Assembly: GCA_963969395.1 (NCBI GenBank)
Contig: OZ017797.1
Coordinates: 40,362,001 to 40,426,000 of the forward strand
Source: Pseudoscleropodium purum
Taxonomy: Eukaryota; Streptophyta; Bryopsida; Hypnales; Brachytheciaceae
DNA: 64,000 nucleotides
Direction: 5' to 3'
In this document: piece after piece, positions 1 to 11,225 of the stretch
Numbering within the stretch: position 1 is the first letter of the stretch
How the letters are laid out: each line of letters starts with the position of its first letter
Notes under the pieces: model-generated
Databases searched by the model: none
Told to the model about the DNA's origin: nothing
What the model saw: the letters and a program-made list of their open reading frames with translations, nothing else
Translations under genes and position numbers: made by a program

Positions 1-584
1 TGTGACAACTTTATTAAATTAGGTTGTTGCATTTTAGATTGCCTAGTTTTTAACTTGATAATGTTATCTTTAGTAAATAGTAATTTCTTAGAAATTTTGA
101 AATATTCAAATAGGAGGGGTGATTGTAAGAAAGGTCTCTAGTATATTTGATTACATCTTGAATGTTCAATTTTTTTTGCCATAACTTTTGCATTTTGACT
201 CTAAATGACTCAAGATTTGAAGGAAAGGTATTCATGATTATTGTTCACCTTGGCTAATTTTTGTCACACTTGTCGATTTAGAGGGTTTTTAATACTAATT
301 AGTATCCCCGAAAAATTTGAAGTTGAAATTTTGGATGGGATGGTCTATCAGATATGCAACTCTCATATTATATGGCCTTGATTTTAATCAATTGTAATAC
401 ATTTTTAGTCTAATTTCAAGGAATTTAATTTAATTTAATATAAAAAATTCTTGTAGCCCTTTTAACAAAGAATCCAAAAATGTAATTAAATATATGAAAT
501 GAATAATTTTTTAGAATAGTATTAGCATTAAAATCCTATTTATATGAGTTTTATTAACTTCTAACTGCCTAATGCACTAAAATA
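1..584. other. AT-rich intergenic, no gene seen
   Basis: Low-complexity AT-rich sequence with stop codons in all frames. The only sizeable open frame (about 60 codons on the minus strand) has no recognisable domain and is typical of chance ORFs in AT-rich DNA. Confidence 0.7.
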
Positions 585-735
585 TAGTGTTTGCAAAACT
601 TTGAAGTTGGGTAAAACCTAACCAAGTTTCTATTTTTGAAAAATTCTTCTTGAAGTCTAGTTTTAGCATCAAAAATCTAATCTTGAAAATAAATGATAGT
701 GATTTTTCTATTCAAGATTTTGTGCAAGAGTATTC
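585..735 (+). repeat. Dispersed repeat family R, copy 1 (truncated)
   Basis: This stretch matches 20.89-21.05 kb and 52.84-53.0 kb in the same order, for example the shared words aactttgaagtt, aaaacctaa and caagattttgtgca. The match breaks at about 735, where the MITE at 739 begins, so the copy was probably interrupted by that insertion. The sequence after 1620 may be the continuation, but the similarity there is weak. Confidence 0.6.
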
Positions 736-738
736 ATC

Positions 739-989
739 ATGGTTGTCATAACGGGCAAGTTAGGATCATCGGACCGGACGGACGGTCCGGACGGCTTCAA
801 TTTTGTAACTTGTGCAATTTTGCGGAATGACACATCACCTCGTCCACACCTTGACGATCTTGTCCGCGCTCAGCATGTTCCTTAATCCACATGACATCCA
901 CGTGGCCTATTTTTCCGTTATCAAAAAGTCAACTATGTGTTGACTGTATCAGACGGGCGAACCGGACGTATGTCCACTATGACAACCAT
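739..989 (+). mobile_element. Mutator-like MITE, copy A
   Basis: A 251-bp GC-richer block starting atggttgtcata and ending tatgacaaccat, so its ends are inverted repeats of about 12 bp. The body is closely related, in opposite orientation, to the element at 1314-1611; both contain ccggac/gtccgg runs and the same block covering the phrases acttgtgcaattttgcggaa and ccacatg. No target-site duplication is visible around this copy. Assignment to the Mutator group rests on its relative at 1314. Confidence 0.6.
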
Positions 990-1304
990 GGTTTTGGAGC
1001 GCGGCGGAAGGCAGCGTCATCTTCTTGGCCTTTGCCGATTACATCACGAAATACAACGTGGTGTCGGGGGAGTCCACAACGGGGATCGTTTGAAACCAGG
1101 AAATCATGCCCTCCTATGCACATCACACATATCCAGCCAACGGGACGGACTTAAAGCCGTAGGAGCACGTCGTGGATCTGCTTGAATGCACTTAAACATG
1201 AATTTTTTCGTTTCATGGGTGCAATTTCACTAAAAATATGAAATGATGTGTTGGATCAACCGAATCCTCGAGAAGGTGGCCAGGAAGGGAGATTGATGAT
1301 GTAG
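990..1304. other. GC-richer segment between two MITEs, coding-like
   Basis: This 315-bp stretch has clearly higher GC than its surroundings. In the plus frame reading through 998-1075 it is open with protein-like composition (…GSVIFLAFADYITKYNVV…) before a stop. I do not recognise the protein. It may be a captured or relic exon, or the host sequence into which the flanking MITEs inserted. Confidence 0.3.
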
Positions 1305-1313
1305 GGAGTCGAG

Positions 1314-1611
1314 CATGGTTATCATAGTGTATGGACGTCCGGTTTGCCCATCCGTTAGAGGTTTCGCCCATCTAATACAGTCAACACATAGTTGACTTTC
1401 TAATAACGAAAAAATAAGCCACATGGATGCCATGTGGATTAAGGAACATGCTGGGCGCGGACGAGATCGTCAGGGCGCAGACGAGGTGACGTGTCATTCC
1501 GCAAAATTGCACAAGTTACAAAATTAAAGCCGTCCGGACCGTCCATCTGGTCCGGTTTGCCCATCCGTCCGTCCCGTCCGATGACCCTAACTCACCTGTT
1601 ATGACAACGAT
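1314..1611 (-). mobile_element. Mutator-like MITE, copy B, with 9-bp TSD
   Basis: A 298-bp element bounded by atggttatcata on the left and ttatgacaacgat on the right. The 9-bp direct repeat GGAGTCGAG lies immediately outside both ends (1305-1313 and 1612-1620). A 9-bp target-site duplication is characteristic of Mutator-like transposons. There is no transposase, so it is non-autonomous. It is an inverted relative of copy A at 739-989, and together the two form a long imperfect foldback with a loop of about 320 bp. Confidence 0.75.
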
Positions 1612-1620
1612 GGAGTCGAG

Positions 1621-2324
1621 AGCTTGGTCCAAAGGAGAGGGCGTCTAGCGCAGATTCTAGCTTAGTAGCGCGGTGAACAAGAATGACATGCTTGTGAAAT
1701 GTAATTTGCTTAGTAACTTGCACATTTATTCGCACAAGCTAATGTAAGTTTTGAAGTTTATTGTAGATTTAATGAAATCAATGTCATGGAAGATTCATCA
1801 ATATGTTGAATAAAATCATACAATTTAAATGTCAATTATTGTCATTTTTGTTGAATTTATAAAATCTTGGAGCCAAAAGTTGTCACATTCATCATTCATA
1901 AAGCTCTAGAAATTGGTAATGACAATTGTAGTTATATGTTTGGACTATGTGACCTAAAAGTGTCAAAACATAGAAGATAGAAAATTAATGAAGTATTGAA
2001 GTCATTAGAAAAAAAAATAGGCCTCTAAAAGGCCACTCTAAAGTCCTAAAAGGATTTCAAAGATTACATTTTATTTTGTACTTCCATTAATTTTTCCCTT
2101 GTTGCTACCTACTTCATGACTTCATGTTGGGACATTGAATGATTGTCAATGTTTAAAGTGACTTAAAATTCTAATTTTACAAGTGTATTCTAACTATGAT
2201 GCACTTTAACCCTAGTTATTAAACACTTTGTGTTTTGGCTTAGGCTCTACTCTCTACCATTAAAAAAATTCAATTACCATCTACCATTAAGAATTTTTTT
2301 TTAAGGAAATGTGAAATACTTACT
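1621..2324. other. Intergenic, no gene seen
   Basis: The first 70 bases are GC-richer and may continue the segment interrupted by the MITE at 1314. The rest is AT-rich non-coding sequence without features I can support. Confidence 0.6.
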
Positions 2325-2905
2325 TTATTGATATTTGATGAGAATAAAAGGTGAAGAGGTCATTTTCATAATGAAATCTATTGTCTAATCATCATGAATC
2401 TTCAAAGGGTATGGGATAATTTGAAAATGAAAGCTTGATTGCTTATTGTCAAAAATATAAGAATTGTGCTCAAAATAGAATTTCAGACATCATTTACATA
2501 CATTGGAACAATTTTTTTTAAACTTTGAATTAAGATTATGTGAAAAATCAAACTAACTTTCATCTCCAAAACTTCATTTGAGATTTTAATACTCTAATCA
2601 AAAGTTATAGACAAATTTCAAAGAGGGATTGGAAGGAACATTTTTTTTTACATTTTCAAACATCTTTTCTAAATTTTGTTTATAACTTTTATTGGAGTCT
2701 TGAAATCACAATTTGATTTTTGGAGATAAAAAAAAATTTAATTTATAACATTGACTTACTTCAAAAAAAATTGAAAAAGTTATTCTACTATATCTCAATG
2801 ACATCTAAATTCTACTTTGAGTACAACCTCAATATTTTGACAATAAACGAGCAAGCTCTCATCTTCAAATTATCCCATATCCTTTAAAGATCTGTGATGA
2901 TCTCT
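2325..2905. repeat. Foldback repeat family G, copy 1
   Basis: The left arm (about 2395-2640) is complementary to the right arm (about 2660-2905), giving a near-symmetrical hairpin with a very short loop near 2645. Landmarks are ggataatttga at 2411 and its complement tcaaattatcc at 2866, plus inverse copies around 2475 and 2815. The same arms recur at 12.4, 26.9 and 37.1 kb. It has no coding capacity, so it is a non-autonomous foldback or MITE-like element. Confidence 0.7.
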
Positions 2906-3413
2906 CTAAATACTTGAATTTAGAATTGATTATTAAATGTACACCCTATACTTTGATGTACTTGATTGTTAAACTACCTCTAATGCACCTTGATTATTAA
3001 GTCTTAATTTCATTGTTGCAAAAATAAAAAAAGGTGAATAAACCATAACTAAGATTCTATAGGGCCAATTGTGATGTGGAATTCTTTAAAGATGTCACTT
3101 TAGAAAGCCCTCTAGAAGCTTGATTTTTTTCTAATGTGAAAGTTAAATTGAAGATATTCCATAGATTGAAGAACTCTAATTTCTATATTTAGGTTACAAA
3201 ATTTTATAATTGCACATAAATTGACATTTGTAGGAGCTTGACTATGCCCAAGAAACACTTGTATGATTTTGTGTAAGAAGTCACAATACATGATTGACTA
3301 GTTTTTTCTTGTAGAATTATATTAACAATTGCTTCGATTTCTTCTAACTTTTGATATTTGAAGTATCTAGTTGGTAGACTTGAAATTTATTAACACATTT
3401 TCTATTTGCATAT
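2906..3413. other. AT-rich intergenic, nothing seen
   Basis: No open frame, RNA gene or structured repeat is supported here. Confidence 0.6.
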
Positions 3414-3760
3414 GTGATTGCAAGAAACAATTGTCCTTTTTTATGTCCCCTTGGCCTTAGACATGTGGTTTTTTGCTCCTAACTTTTGCATTGTATATTT
3501 GTTTCTATAAAATTTGAAGTAGAAGTAATTGTGATAGTTGTAGACATTAAGGAACTTTTTTCCAATTGGTTTACTATTTTTAAATTTCTCCCAATTGGAT
3601 ATCTACCTTGGCCATTTTGGAGGGGAATTTTCTATTTATCCAATCCAAAAATGCAAATTTAAAGGTCAAAATTGGATTAAAAGGACTTCTATTAAAGTTA
3701 CACAAGCCAATAAATAGAATTTTATAAAATAGTAAAGTGTCCACATTCAAAATGGATACA
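3414..3760 (+). repeat. Dispersed repeat family H, copy 1
   Basis: Collinear with 6659-7165: shared landmarks are attgcaagaaaca, gtggttttttgctc, ataacttttgca-like words, and caattggat..tctac..tggccat. This copy has one unit of the block that is tripled in the second copy. The identity is moderate, so the duplication is old. Confidence 0.6.
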
Positions 3761-5489
3761 AAGTGATTTTATTTAGATGAATTTGGATGCAAGCTTGATG
3801 AAAATCATGTTGCCAATATTTGGAATAATATGAAAATAATGTAATCCACACTAAATTATTTTTTACACTACTCAAAGCTTCTATTTATATTTTTGCAAAT
3901 TTGGGTAATTTCAAATAAAATAAGTGAGAGTTTGTGTACTATTGTAGTATGCAATAATTGAATTACCATATAGCAAGAATATTTAAAATTTTAAACTTTA
4001 GACTTGCCATAAGAAGACGTTGTCTTTTCTACATGTATATTTTCTACAAATTCCTAAGTTTGCGGCCTTAGTATTTGGTCTTTGGAAATGAGGACCCTAC
4101 TCCATCACAAAATAGAAGCAATCTTTTCACTAGTATATATGATATGTAGAAAGTATATATGTAAAGTAACCAAATTTTTTTCCAATACTCTAAGAAATTT
4201 GCCTTTTATCAAGAGTCATAATTATTGATTATTTTGTAATGATTAGCCTTTTGAAGAAAAATTTGGTGGGATTTCCTTTTATCTTAATTTTCTGATTAAT
4301 TTTTTTTTTTAAGTGAAAGTGTAGAAGGCATTCATTAAAATCCATAATCATGTATTGACCCGTAAATTTTTCAACCATTTTGAAGGTATTTTGGATCTCA
4401 ATTTTATAAGTTACAAGGGTTGAAGCTCAAAGTATAATGAATCATTTTTAGGCAAAATTAACCATAGGGTCTTATAGAAAGCCAAATTCCTATCATCTCT
4501 ACAAAGTTTGGTTTCAATCGAAGTTATAGATTGGAAGAATATGACATAAAAATGAAAGATACTATAAGGAATTCAATGTTTTTGAGTAGTCAAAATTGTG
4601 TTTTGACTAGCTCTTTTGGACACATAACATTTTTAGTAATTAGCCTCTTATGCTCATTCTCGATGTAACCAAGTTCTACTTGCATGGAAACATGTTTTGT
4701 ATTTTTTAAGGAAAAAAAATGAGTGAGAAAATGATCTTGCAATAGTGATCACTTTATTATTACAATTTAAAAATTATGAGAGAAAAAGAAGATTTGTCAC
4801 AAATGTGGAGCCATAATTCAAGATTGAACAAGGTAGAATGAAGGAATACAAGAAAAGACACATAGTAGGAGAACTTTTTTGAAAAAAAAACTCAAATCCA
4901 AGTGCAAAATGTTAAATGTGTATTCCAATGGGTGTTCATACCCACAAACTAGGCACAACTCATTGAAAACGAGTATAAACAGTCTATGCTAGGAATCGAT
5001 TAGAATTCCAAGGGCCATCATTGTCCAACCACCTCTCTCCCATCTCAAAGGTTGGACCTAACCTTGCTAATATTGGGTGGTACAATTTTGGCCTTGCCCG
5101 CCCATAAACACATGCCTCCACCTCATTGGCTAGAGTTTTCTTTAAGCAATGACTCTTTATTATACTTTGGAAATTTTTCTAAATTCAATAGTGACTCTTA
5201 TCCTAAATCTTGAGAATGAGCTCAAGTTCCAATAAATTTTAAGTTCAAAAAATGAACACTTGAAAAATGAATCAACCCATTTTGGGTTACTAAAAAACTT
5301 ACTTTAAAAAGTATAAATCCAAAGAATGAGAGTCCAATCAGTCCATCAATATCTCAAAAGGTGAATTAACTTCTTTAGAATTAGATTACAAAAAATGTTG
5401 ATTTGGAGTCAAAAAGTAAAGCTCTTTAATGGAGGTGTTTGACTTTTGAACAAATTTTGCCCTATGAGATCCATGATAAATTTCTTAAT
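3761..5489. other. AT-rich intergenic, nothing seen
   Basis: No protein-like open frame and no recognisable RNA gene. Around 4900-5130 the GC content is slightly higher, but I could not assign it to anything. Confidence 0.6.
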
Positions 5490-5825
5490 AAACAAAGGAA
5501 TAGTTTAAATTTTTAAAGTTATAAAGATGCATTATAAAATACAATTTATAATAATAATTTAATTTATGACTCTCAAAGAATAATTGCAACATATGATTTA
5601 TAAATGACATCCATATGATTAAATCAAAAAATACACAAACCAATATTTTTTCAATAAAATTTGAATTCAAGAATTAAATCCCTTCTAAATTCAATTGAAG
5701 ATTGAATATTTGTGTTCTTCATAAAAAAAAAATTTAAGTTCAAAATATTAAGTTTTATTTATAATAATTTCAAAAGATCTTTATTTTACTTTTTTATTCA
5801 AGTCATCTTTTAAGGATTACTAGAA
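5490..5825 (+). repeat. Dispersed repeat family F, copy 1
   Basis: Collinear with 26015-26335. Shared landmarks include attataaaat, gactctcaaa, catccatatg, gaatatttgtg and ttattcaagtca. No coding content; probably an old transposon remnant. Confidence 0.6.
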
Positions 5826-6658
5826 GGTACAACTAAGATTGAATAGTATTCACAAAGGACACCTCGGTTGATAGTATAATTTAGATCTATATTGTGATTG
5901 ACAACTCAAAATTGACTAGCAAGCTTTTTCTTCTAGTATTCATAATACTCTGTTCTAAAACCCTAGTTTTTGGCAAAATGCTACAATAATGACCAATTTT
6001 TTTTGCAATGACTCTTAGAGGCCGATATGAGGTAAGTTCCAAAAAGTTGGTCCTATTGGAAAATCTACATTATATTCTTATAAATAAAAGCAATGCATAT
6101 ATTTAAATAAGAATTTACAGGGTTTTATCTTAGAAATGGAATGATAATAAAACAATTATTTCTAATAGATTATGAAGTTAAGATTACAAAGTCATTGAAT
6201 TATGTATAAATTGTGAACTATCATTAGTTGTAAAAAAAATACCAACTCTTATAGTTTTTATTATGTAATGTACATGATAAAATCATTGTAGTCAATATAG
6301 ATGGAGAGTTTAGTTGAAATGTATGTGTTATTTTGTGATATACTAAAAATTGATTTGACAAATTAATCACTTGGAATTTGAAAGATGATTTGGATATCTA
6401 CATAGAAGCTGAGTTAAGTGCTCAAACTTTTCAACTTTAAAAAATAACAACTTTAAATCCTCAAAAGATAAGGAAGTACTCAAAATTTTCAAAAATGAAA
6501 AAAAATTAATCATCCCAAATCAATAAAATGTTTTTTCTATATGGTATTTTTCCTTGCTTTTGATTGTATAATTTGTTTGCGATTGTCATGAAGATGAAAT
6601 TTCTATAAGAAATCAAAAGACACAATAGAAAAGGTAAAGAGATTCTAGCATTAAAGGT
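5826..6658. other. AT-rich intergenic, nothing seen
   Basis: No supported feature. Confidence 0.6.
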
Positions 6659-7165
6659 AATTGCAAGAAACATTTGTCTTATTTTTTGTCCCCTTACTCT
6701 TCAACAGGTGGTTTTTTGCTCATAACTTTTGCACTGTTTGTCCATTTGGCATGAAATTTGGAATTAAGATACATGTAGTAGTTTTAAACATTAAATAATT
6801 TTTCTAGTTTTCTTAAAATTAGTTTATCATTTTTAACCTGCTCCAAATTGGATGTCTACATTGGCCATTTGGGAAGGGGGTAGTCTTATTATAGTGATTT
6901 AAAATTAGTTTATCATTTTTAACCTAGTCCAAATTGGATGTCTACTTTTGCCATTTAGGAGGGGGGTAGTCCTATTATAGTGATTTAAAATTAGTTTGTC
7001 ATTTTTAACCTAGTCCAAATTGGATGTCTACTTTGGCCATTTGGGAGGGCGGTAGTCCTATTATAGTGATTGAAAAATGTGAATTCAAAGTCAAAAATTA
7101 AACATGTTAGAAGTCTACTAACATTACAAGGATTGACAATGAGTTTTTATGAAAATAGTAACATG
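6659..7165 (+). repeat. Dispersed repeat family H, copy 2
   Basis: Second copy of the repeat at 3414-3760. It starts at the shared word attgcaagaaac and ends around the shared atgaaaatagta-like block. Its middle has been expanded into three tandem 86-bp units (6813-7070), which explains why it is longer than copy 1. Confidence 0.6.
6813..7070 (+). repeat. Tandem repeat, 3 x 86 bp
   Basis: Three consecutive units start with ttaaaattagttt at 6813, 6899 and 6985, an exact 86-bp period. Each holds tccaaattggatgtctac and a G-run followed by tagtc.tattatagtgatt. Units differ by only a few bases, so the triplication is much younger than the host repeat H. Confidence 0.9.
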
Positions 7166-8600
7166 TCAGTTGCACACATACACTCAAAGTGACCTTCCTT
7201 TGCACAAAGGCTACAAAGAGGAAAAAAAATCCCAATAATAATTATTTGGTGCAATGCAAGCACAATCTTGTCTATGAAAATGACTTTTTAATGGAATTTT
7301 TGTAGATTACAAAAAATGAAAAGGTTCATAGACCCTTTTTTTGCTATTTTTTGCTCTTAATGGCTTTTGTAATACCTAACAATAGTCTATAGTACTACAT
7401 AATACAGAATCGATGGTTCAAATCTATAGGCACCCTGAATTGATGGTTTAGATTTGTAGGGGCACTACCAACATATAATATTCATAGTACCACATAGAAC
7501 TACCAATCTTATAGCCAAAAATTGCGGTTCTACTTCAAAAATGTGAAGTATTTCTTGCAACTACCCATAAATACATATCAAACAATATATTCATATAAAT
7601 TCTTGTGTCCAACTCTAATGGCCTATTTATAACTTTCCTATACAATTGGGGTATGGCTTTTTTATTGTGTCTATTGTAGTTAACTTTCTTTGTCATGTTT
7701 TGAATCTAGAATTAGCATATGGATCCATAATCATCACTAATCCAAATGCAACATGTATACTTGATAATTTTTTTCATTTTAAACCCTTAGATAGTTAAAT
7801 CAATCACAAAGAACAAATCTAAATGTTCTTGACAAAAGTGAAAAACTTGGCATTACATTTAATATTACTCTTGAAATGGTCACATACTCAATGTTACATG
7901 CAACTACTACTAGCTAAAACAAACCACCTACAATATTCATTCTAGATCACTCATGCTAATTTCAATCACTCTTAGAAATGTACTCATGTCCCTTCTTTTG
8001 TACAATACTTCAATATAATTGGTAGTTCTTTCTACAAGTATGTATTTGTTCTATTGCATTGAAAACTCAAAGCAACAAAAAGATCTAATGTGCAACATTG
8101 ATGATTTGAACAAGTACTTTAATTTGCAGTAGTTAGTAAGAAATTGGTGATTAATACTATCCTAGTTTCTGTAATATAGAAAAGCGAGTGCAAGATTAAT
8201 TTCAAGTTATTAAGAATGTCCAAAGAATTTGCATAAATTCTTTATCATCATCTATTTCACCACTTCCTTTGTCTCTAGTACAATCTTCTAAATGCTTAAC
8301 CTCTGTGACCAAGATCTATGTGACCAAAAACTAAAAGTGAAGTTTACAATGTAAAACTAACTCAAGCTAACTACCAACTATAAATATTCTCTTGCAATTG
8401 AGAGAAGTAGACATCCATTTTGCTTCATACACCAATTACTACATTATATGTATGAAACAACTCCCACTACCACTCAGGAATTATATTAGATGAAATTTCA
8501 AAGTGTAGAATATCCCTTTCATGAAGATATTGGAATTTACAAAATCCAATACTTCACAAAATTCTCTCCACATCAACTCAAGGGACTCATAGAAAAAAAT
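7166..8600. other. AT-rich intergenic, nothing seen
   Basis: No protein-like open frame. A short duplicated phrase around 7410-7460 (gatggtt.a.at.t.tagg.gc) is the only internal structure noticed. Confidence 0.6.
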
Positions 8601-9555
8601 ATTTTGATTTTCTAGTTTCAATTGGTCTTGTACCTAAACATCTCCAAAATCAGAAAATTGTAACTTTTGGTTGCATTGTCTCCTAACATAACTACAATGT
8701 TGTGGATGATAAATTTCCAATTTCCAGATAATTTCAATAATTTCACTACAGCTCTTGCTCACAAGGTTGCAATCAATGTGCATTTGTAACATTCTTGGCC
8801 ACTTTGATGATAAATACATTGTCTCCATCCTCTATTCCTACTGCTAGGAAGATAAGAATCAGAAAACTTGTAGGGACACTCCTCCATTGGGTCTTGTACT
8901 TGCCACTCTGTCAACAATATTGTTGTTCCATATGTCAATTTGAAAGAGATTAAGATTGAGGACACTTTGTAAGGAGACTAAGCACAAGGCACTGCAAAGC
9001 TCAATTGAGACTTGAAATGAATCCTTTCCTTGGAGACCAAACAGAAGCAAGAATGTGTATGTGTTTGAAGATAAGTTAGCACTTTTTCTTCTTTTTCTTT
9101 TTTCTTTTGTTTGAAACATATTATCTTCAAGGGTTGCAACGACTGACACAACATAACATTCATTACAACCAAATTTTTAACGGGAATTACAGACCATGAG
9201 CACCCCATCAATACACAAGAAGAGGGACACAAATAAGACCACCATGCAAGCAAAGTCTATACGGGGAATTTAACCAACAAGCTCATGGATGCACCCAAGA
9301 GGCCCCTACCACTTGCCCCATCAACCAGGGTAGATTAGGGTCATTTAGAACCAAGCCACAGTTTCCTTATTGAGCAGAACATGAACTGCTAAGATTCTCC
9401 TTGAAAAATTGGGGTTTGATGTTCTTCTCCACTTAGAGGCACATGATTTAGATGGTTTAGGAAAATCAAGTCGTTGGGGACTCACGAGTCCTTCAATCTT
9501 CTATAGTACACAAACTATGATCTTTGAGACAACTGAGAAAGCATGGAATTACATC
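8601..9555. other. Intergenic with possible decayed coding relic on minus strand
   Basis: GC is higher than in the flanks, and the minus strand has several overlapping 60-95 codon open frames in 8634-9253, none with a recognisable domain. Around 9180-9460 the minus-strand translation is interrupted by several stops. It could be a degraded transposon or gene fragment; I cannot identify it. Confidence 0.3.
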
Positions 9556-10230
9556 ACGTTTGCCACATTTGCAGTGGAAGCACGGGTTGTGAAATAGAGA
9601 ATTTATTTCGCAGTATAATGGAAACCGTCATGATCAAACAGAAGCGAATGCAACCAGGGAACACAAGTTACAGCTCAGGCACACAAGAGTGGTGGTTTCT
9701 TCAAACCTGGCTACTAACAACCCGGGTCAGAAACTCTAGTCCGAAACACTTTCGTATCGTCAATGCCATCCAACTTGCGGCCACTTCGCACTCAACCGGA
9801 AACAAATCACCATAACCTAACCACTGATCGACTCGGGCATCAGGGCTCCAAGGTGGTTCGCATCACACAAATCAGCCGCAAATTACCCATTCAAAAGGCT
9901 TTCATCACTTGATTCACTCTAACTAGTATCCACATCAACCACTCAGAATGAGTAGGAGGTTTCGATGCTTCACAGAGAAAAATCTCTACCAAACTGATAA
10001 TTATCCTCACGGTGCTGCCGAAAGAAAAAAATATAGTGTGCGAAATATGGCACAGCTCAGGATTCATTTGTGTTGGAAACGATGGTTTCTCTTCAACGCC
10101 TTCTCGCGAAGACTAAAAGCGAGCTGGGGTTATCGAATCATCACTGCAATGCCATAGCACTCACACTAAAATGCTATACAGAACCCTAATTTAATCATGC
10201 AGAGACAAAGATACGATCGCCAGAAAGTCT

Positions 10231-10360
10231 CAGACATCCAAGGAAGGATGGGAAACTGCACCAGCTCTCGAGCCCGGCAGGGCGAAAGCTTTAGGCGGCC
10301 ACTGCGAATGTTGGAGAAAAAAGCCTAGATTTCTATTATCGCAGACTCCTGGCAAGACAC
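10231..10360 (+). repeat. Internal repeat unit 1 inside the 1.5-kb duplication
   Basis: About 130 bp starting cagacatccaaggaagg and containing gcccggcagggcgaaagctt followed by taggcggccactgcgaatgtt. A second copy lies 663 bp downstream at 10894. Both units recur in the 45.8-kb copy. Confidence 0.85.
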
Positions 10361-10893
10361 AGTGACCTCAAATAATTCGGAAATTGCGCTCGCTCAGATC
10401 AGCGGGTTAACTATCATATGAGATACAGAACGAGGTTCTGGTCCCCGTATCAAGTCTGTTGAGCTTGACGAAATTTACGTGTCATCCCCGCGAACGTCTC
10501 CGACAGAATTAAACATCAAACACAGAAGGCTCATCTGAAGAAATTCAACCATGTTAGCCCTGTGTACTTCACTGAGTTACCCCTCAGAAGCGCGGGTATT
10601 TTCTAATCATCGCCTTCACTGACAATACAAAAGGAAAGAGCTCAGAGAAGCGAAAAGGTTTCTTCAAGATGGCGTACAGCCAAATCAGAAACTCTCAGCA
10701 AACTTTCGAATCATCATTGCACGACTCGCATAAAAAGGACAAGACAGTATCGCTTCCGTGACATGAAGGATCAGTGTTTCTGGCTTGGCTCGTTAGAGCT
10801 GAATAGCACAGTTGGAATCAGCGTCGATCATCCGGGGAAAGTATCCTCATCTCCAGTCATGTCACACCGTGTGAAAAAACCACTTGTGCGTCT

Positions 10894-11025
10894 CAGATAT
10901 CCAAGGAAGGTTTAGAAGCTGCATTAGCTCTCAAGCCCGGCAGGGCGAAAGCTTTAGGCGGCCACTGCGAATGTTTGAGAAACAAGCCTAAGGAGGTATC
11001 ATCACAGACTTCGCCGAAAGACTCA
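10894..11025 (+). repeat. Internal repeat unit 2 inside the 1.5-kb duplication
   Basis: About 130 bp related to 10231-10360, starting cagatatccaaggaagg with the same gcccggcagggcgaaagctt core. A shorter motif lies upstream of both units (ggtttctcttcaa at 10084, ggtttcttcaa at 10657), each followed by tcgaatcatca. A third, weaker instance is at 9694. The segment therefore grew by internal tandem duplication. Confidence 0.8.
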
Positions 11026-11188
11026 AACAACTTGAAGCCTGTCAAACACCATGCCAACAAACTCCGGCAGACCAAGAAGAAATCACACCTAATACTTTAC
11101 TTGGAAACGACGGAGCACGCATAGAGATCTGGACATCTCATCACGAAGACCAATCGAAAAGTCGGATTCGAAAGTGGCATGTAGGGAC

Positions 11189-11194
11189 TATATA
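11189..11194 (+). promoter_or_regulatory. TATA-like box downstream of duplication copy 1
   Basis: TATATA in the context gggactatatagaaga, conserved at the equivalent place in the other copy (47405-47410) although the surrounding bases differ. About 35 bp downstream is the CCCTAA tract. No coding sequence follows in this copy, so promoter activity is only an inference. Confidence 0.4.
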
Positions 11195-11225
11195 GAAGAT
11201 GCGGCTGACAATGGTAAGTTCGAGT

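Larger units (their letters stand above)
9556..11094 (+). repeat. 1,539-bp near-identical direct duplication, copy 1
   Basis: This segment matches 45762-47300 at a constant offset of 36,206 bp, with no indel. I found only three substitutions by eye (around 9736, 9792 and 9847). Its GC content is well above the surrounding AT-rich DNA. It holds no convincing long ORF; the few 60-90 codon frames are identical in both copies simply because the DNA is. The left edge is sharp. The right edge passes into a more diverged homologous flank, so this is not a simple insertion with clean ends. Its function is unknown; promoter-like, subtelomere-like or spacer-like origins are all possible. Confidence 0.95.

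Noticed and set aside
6813..7070. A CRISPR-like array
   Set aside because: The 86-bp units are head-to-tail without spacers and sit in a eukaryotic repeat.
9948..10157. Protein-coding genes inside the 1.5-kb duplication (69-codon plus frame, 60-codon minus frame and others)
   Set aside because: Their identity between copies is only the identity of the DNA. Composition is not protein-like, no domain is visible, and the internal repeats cut across them.
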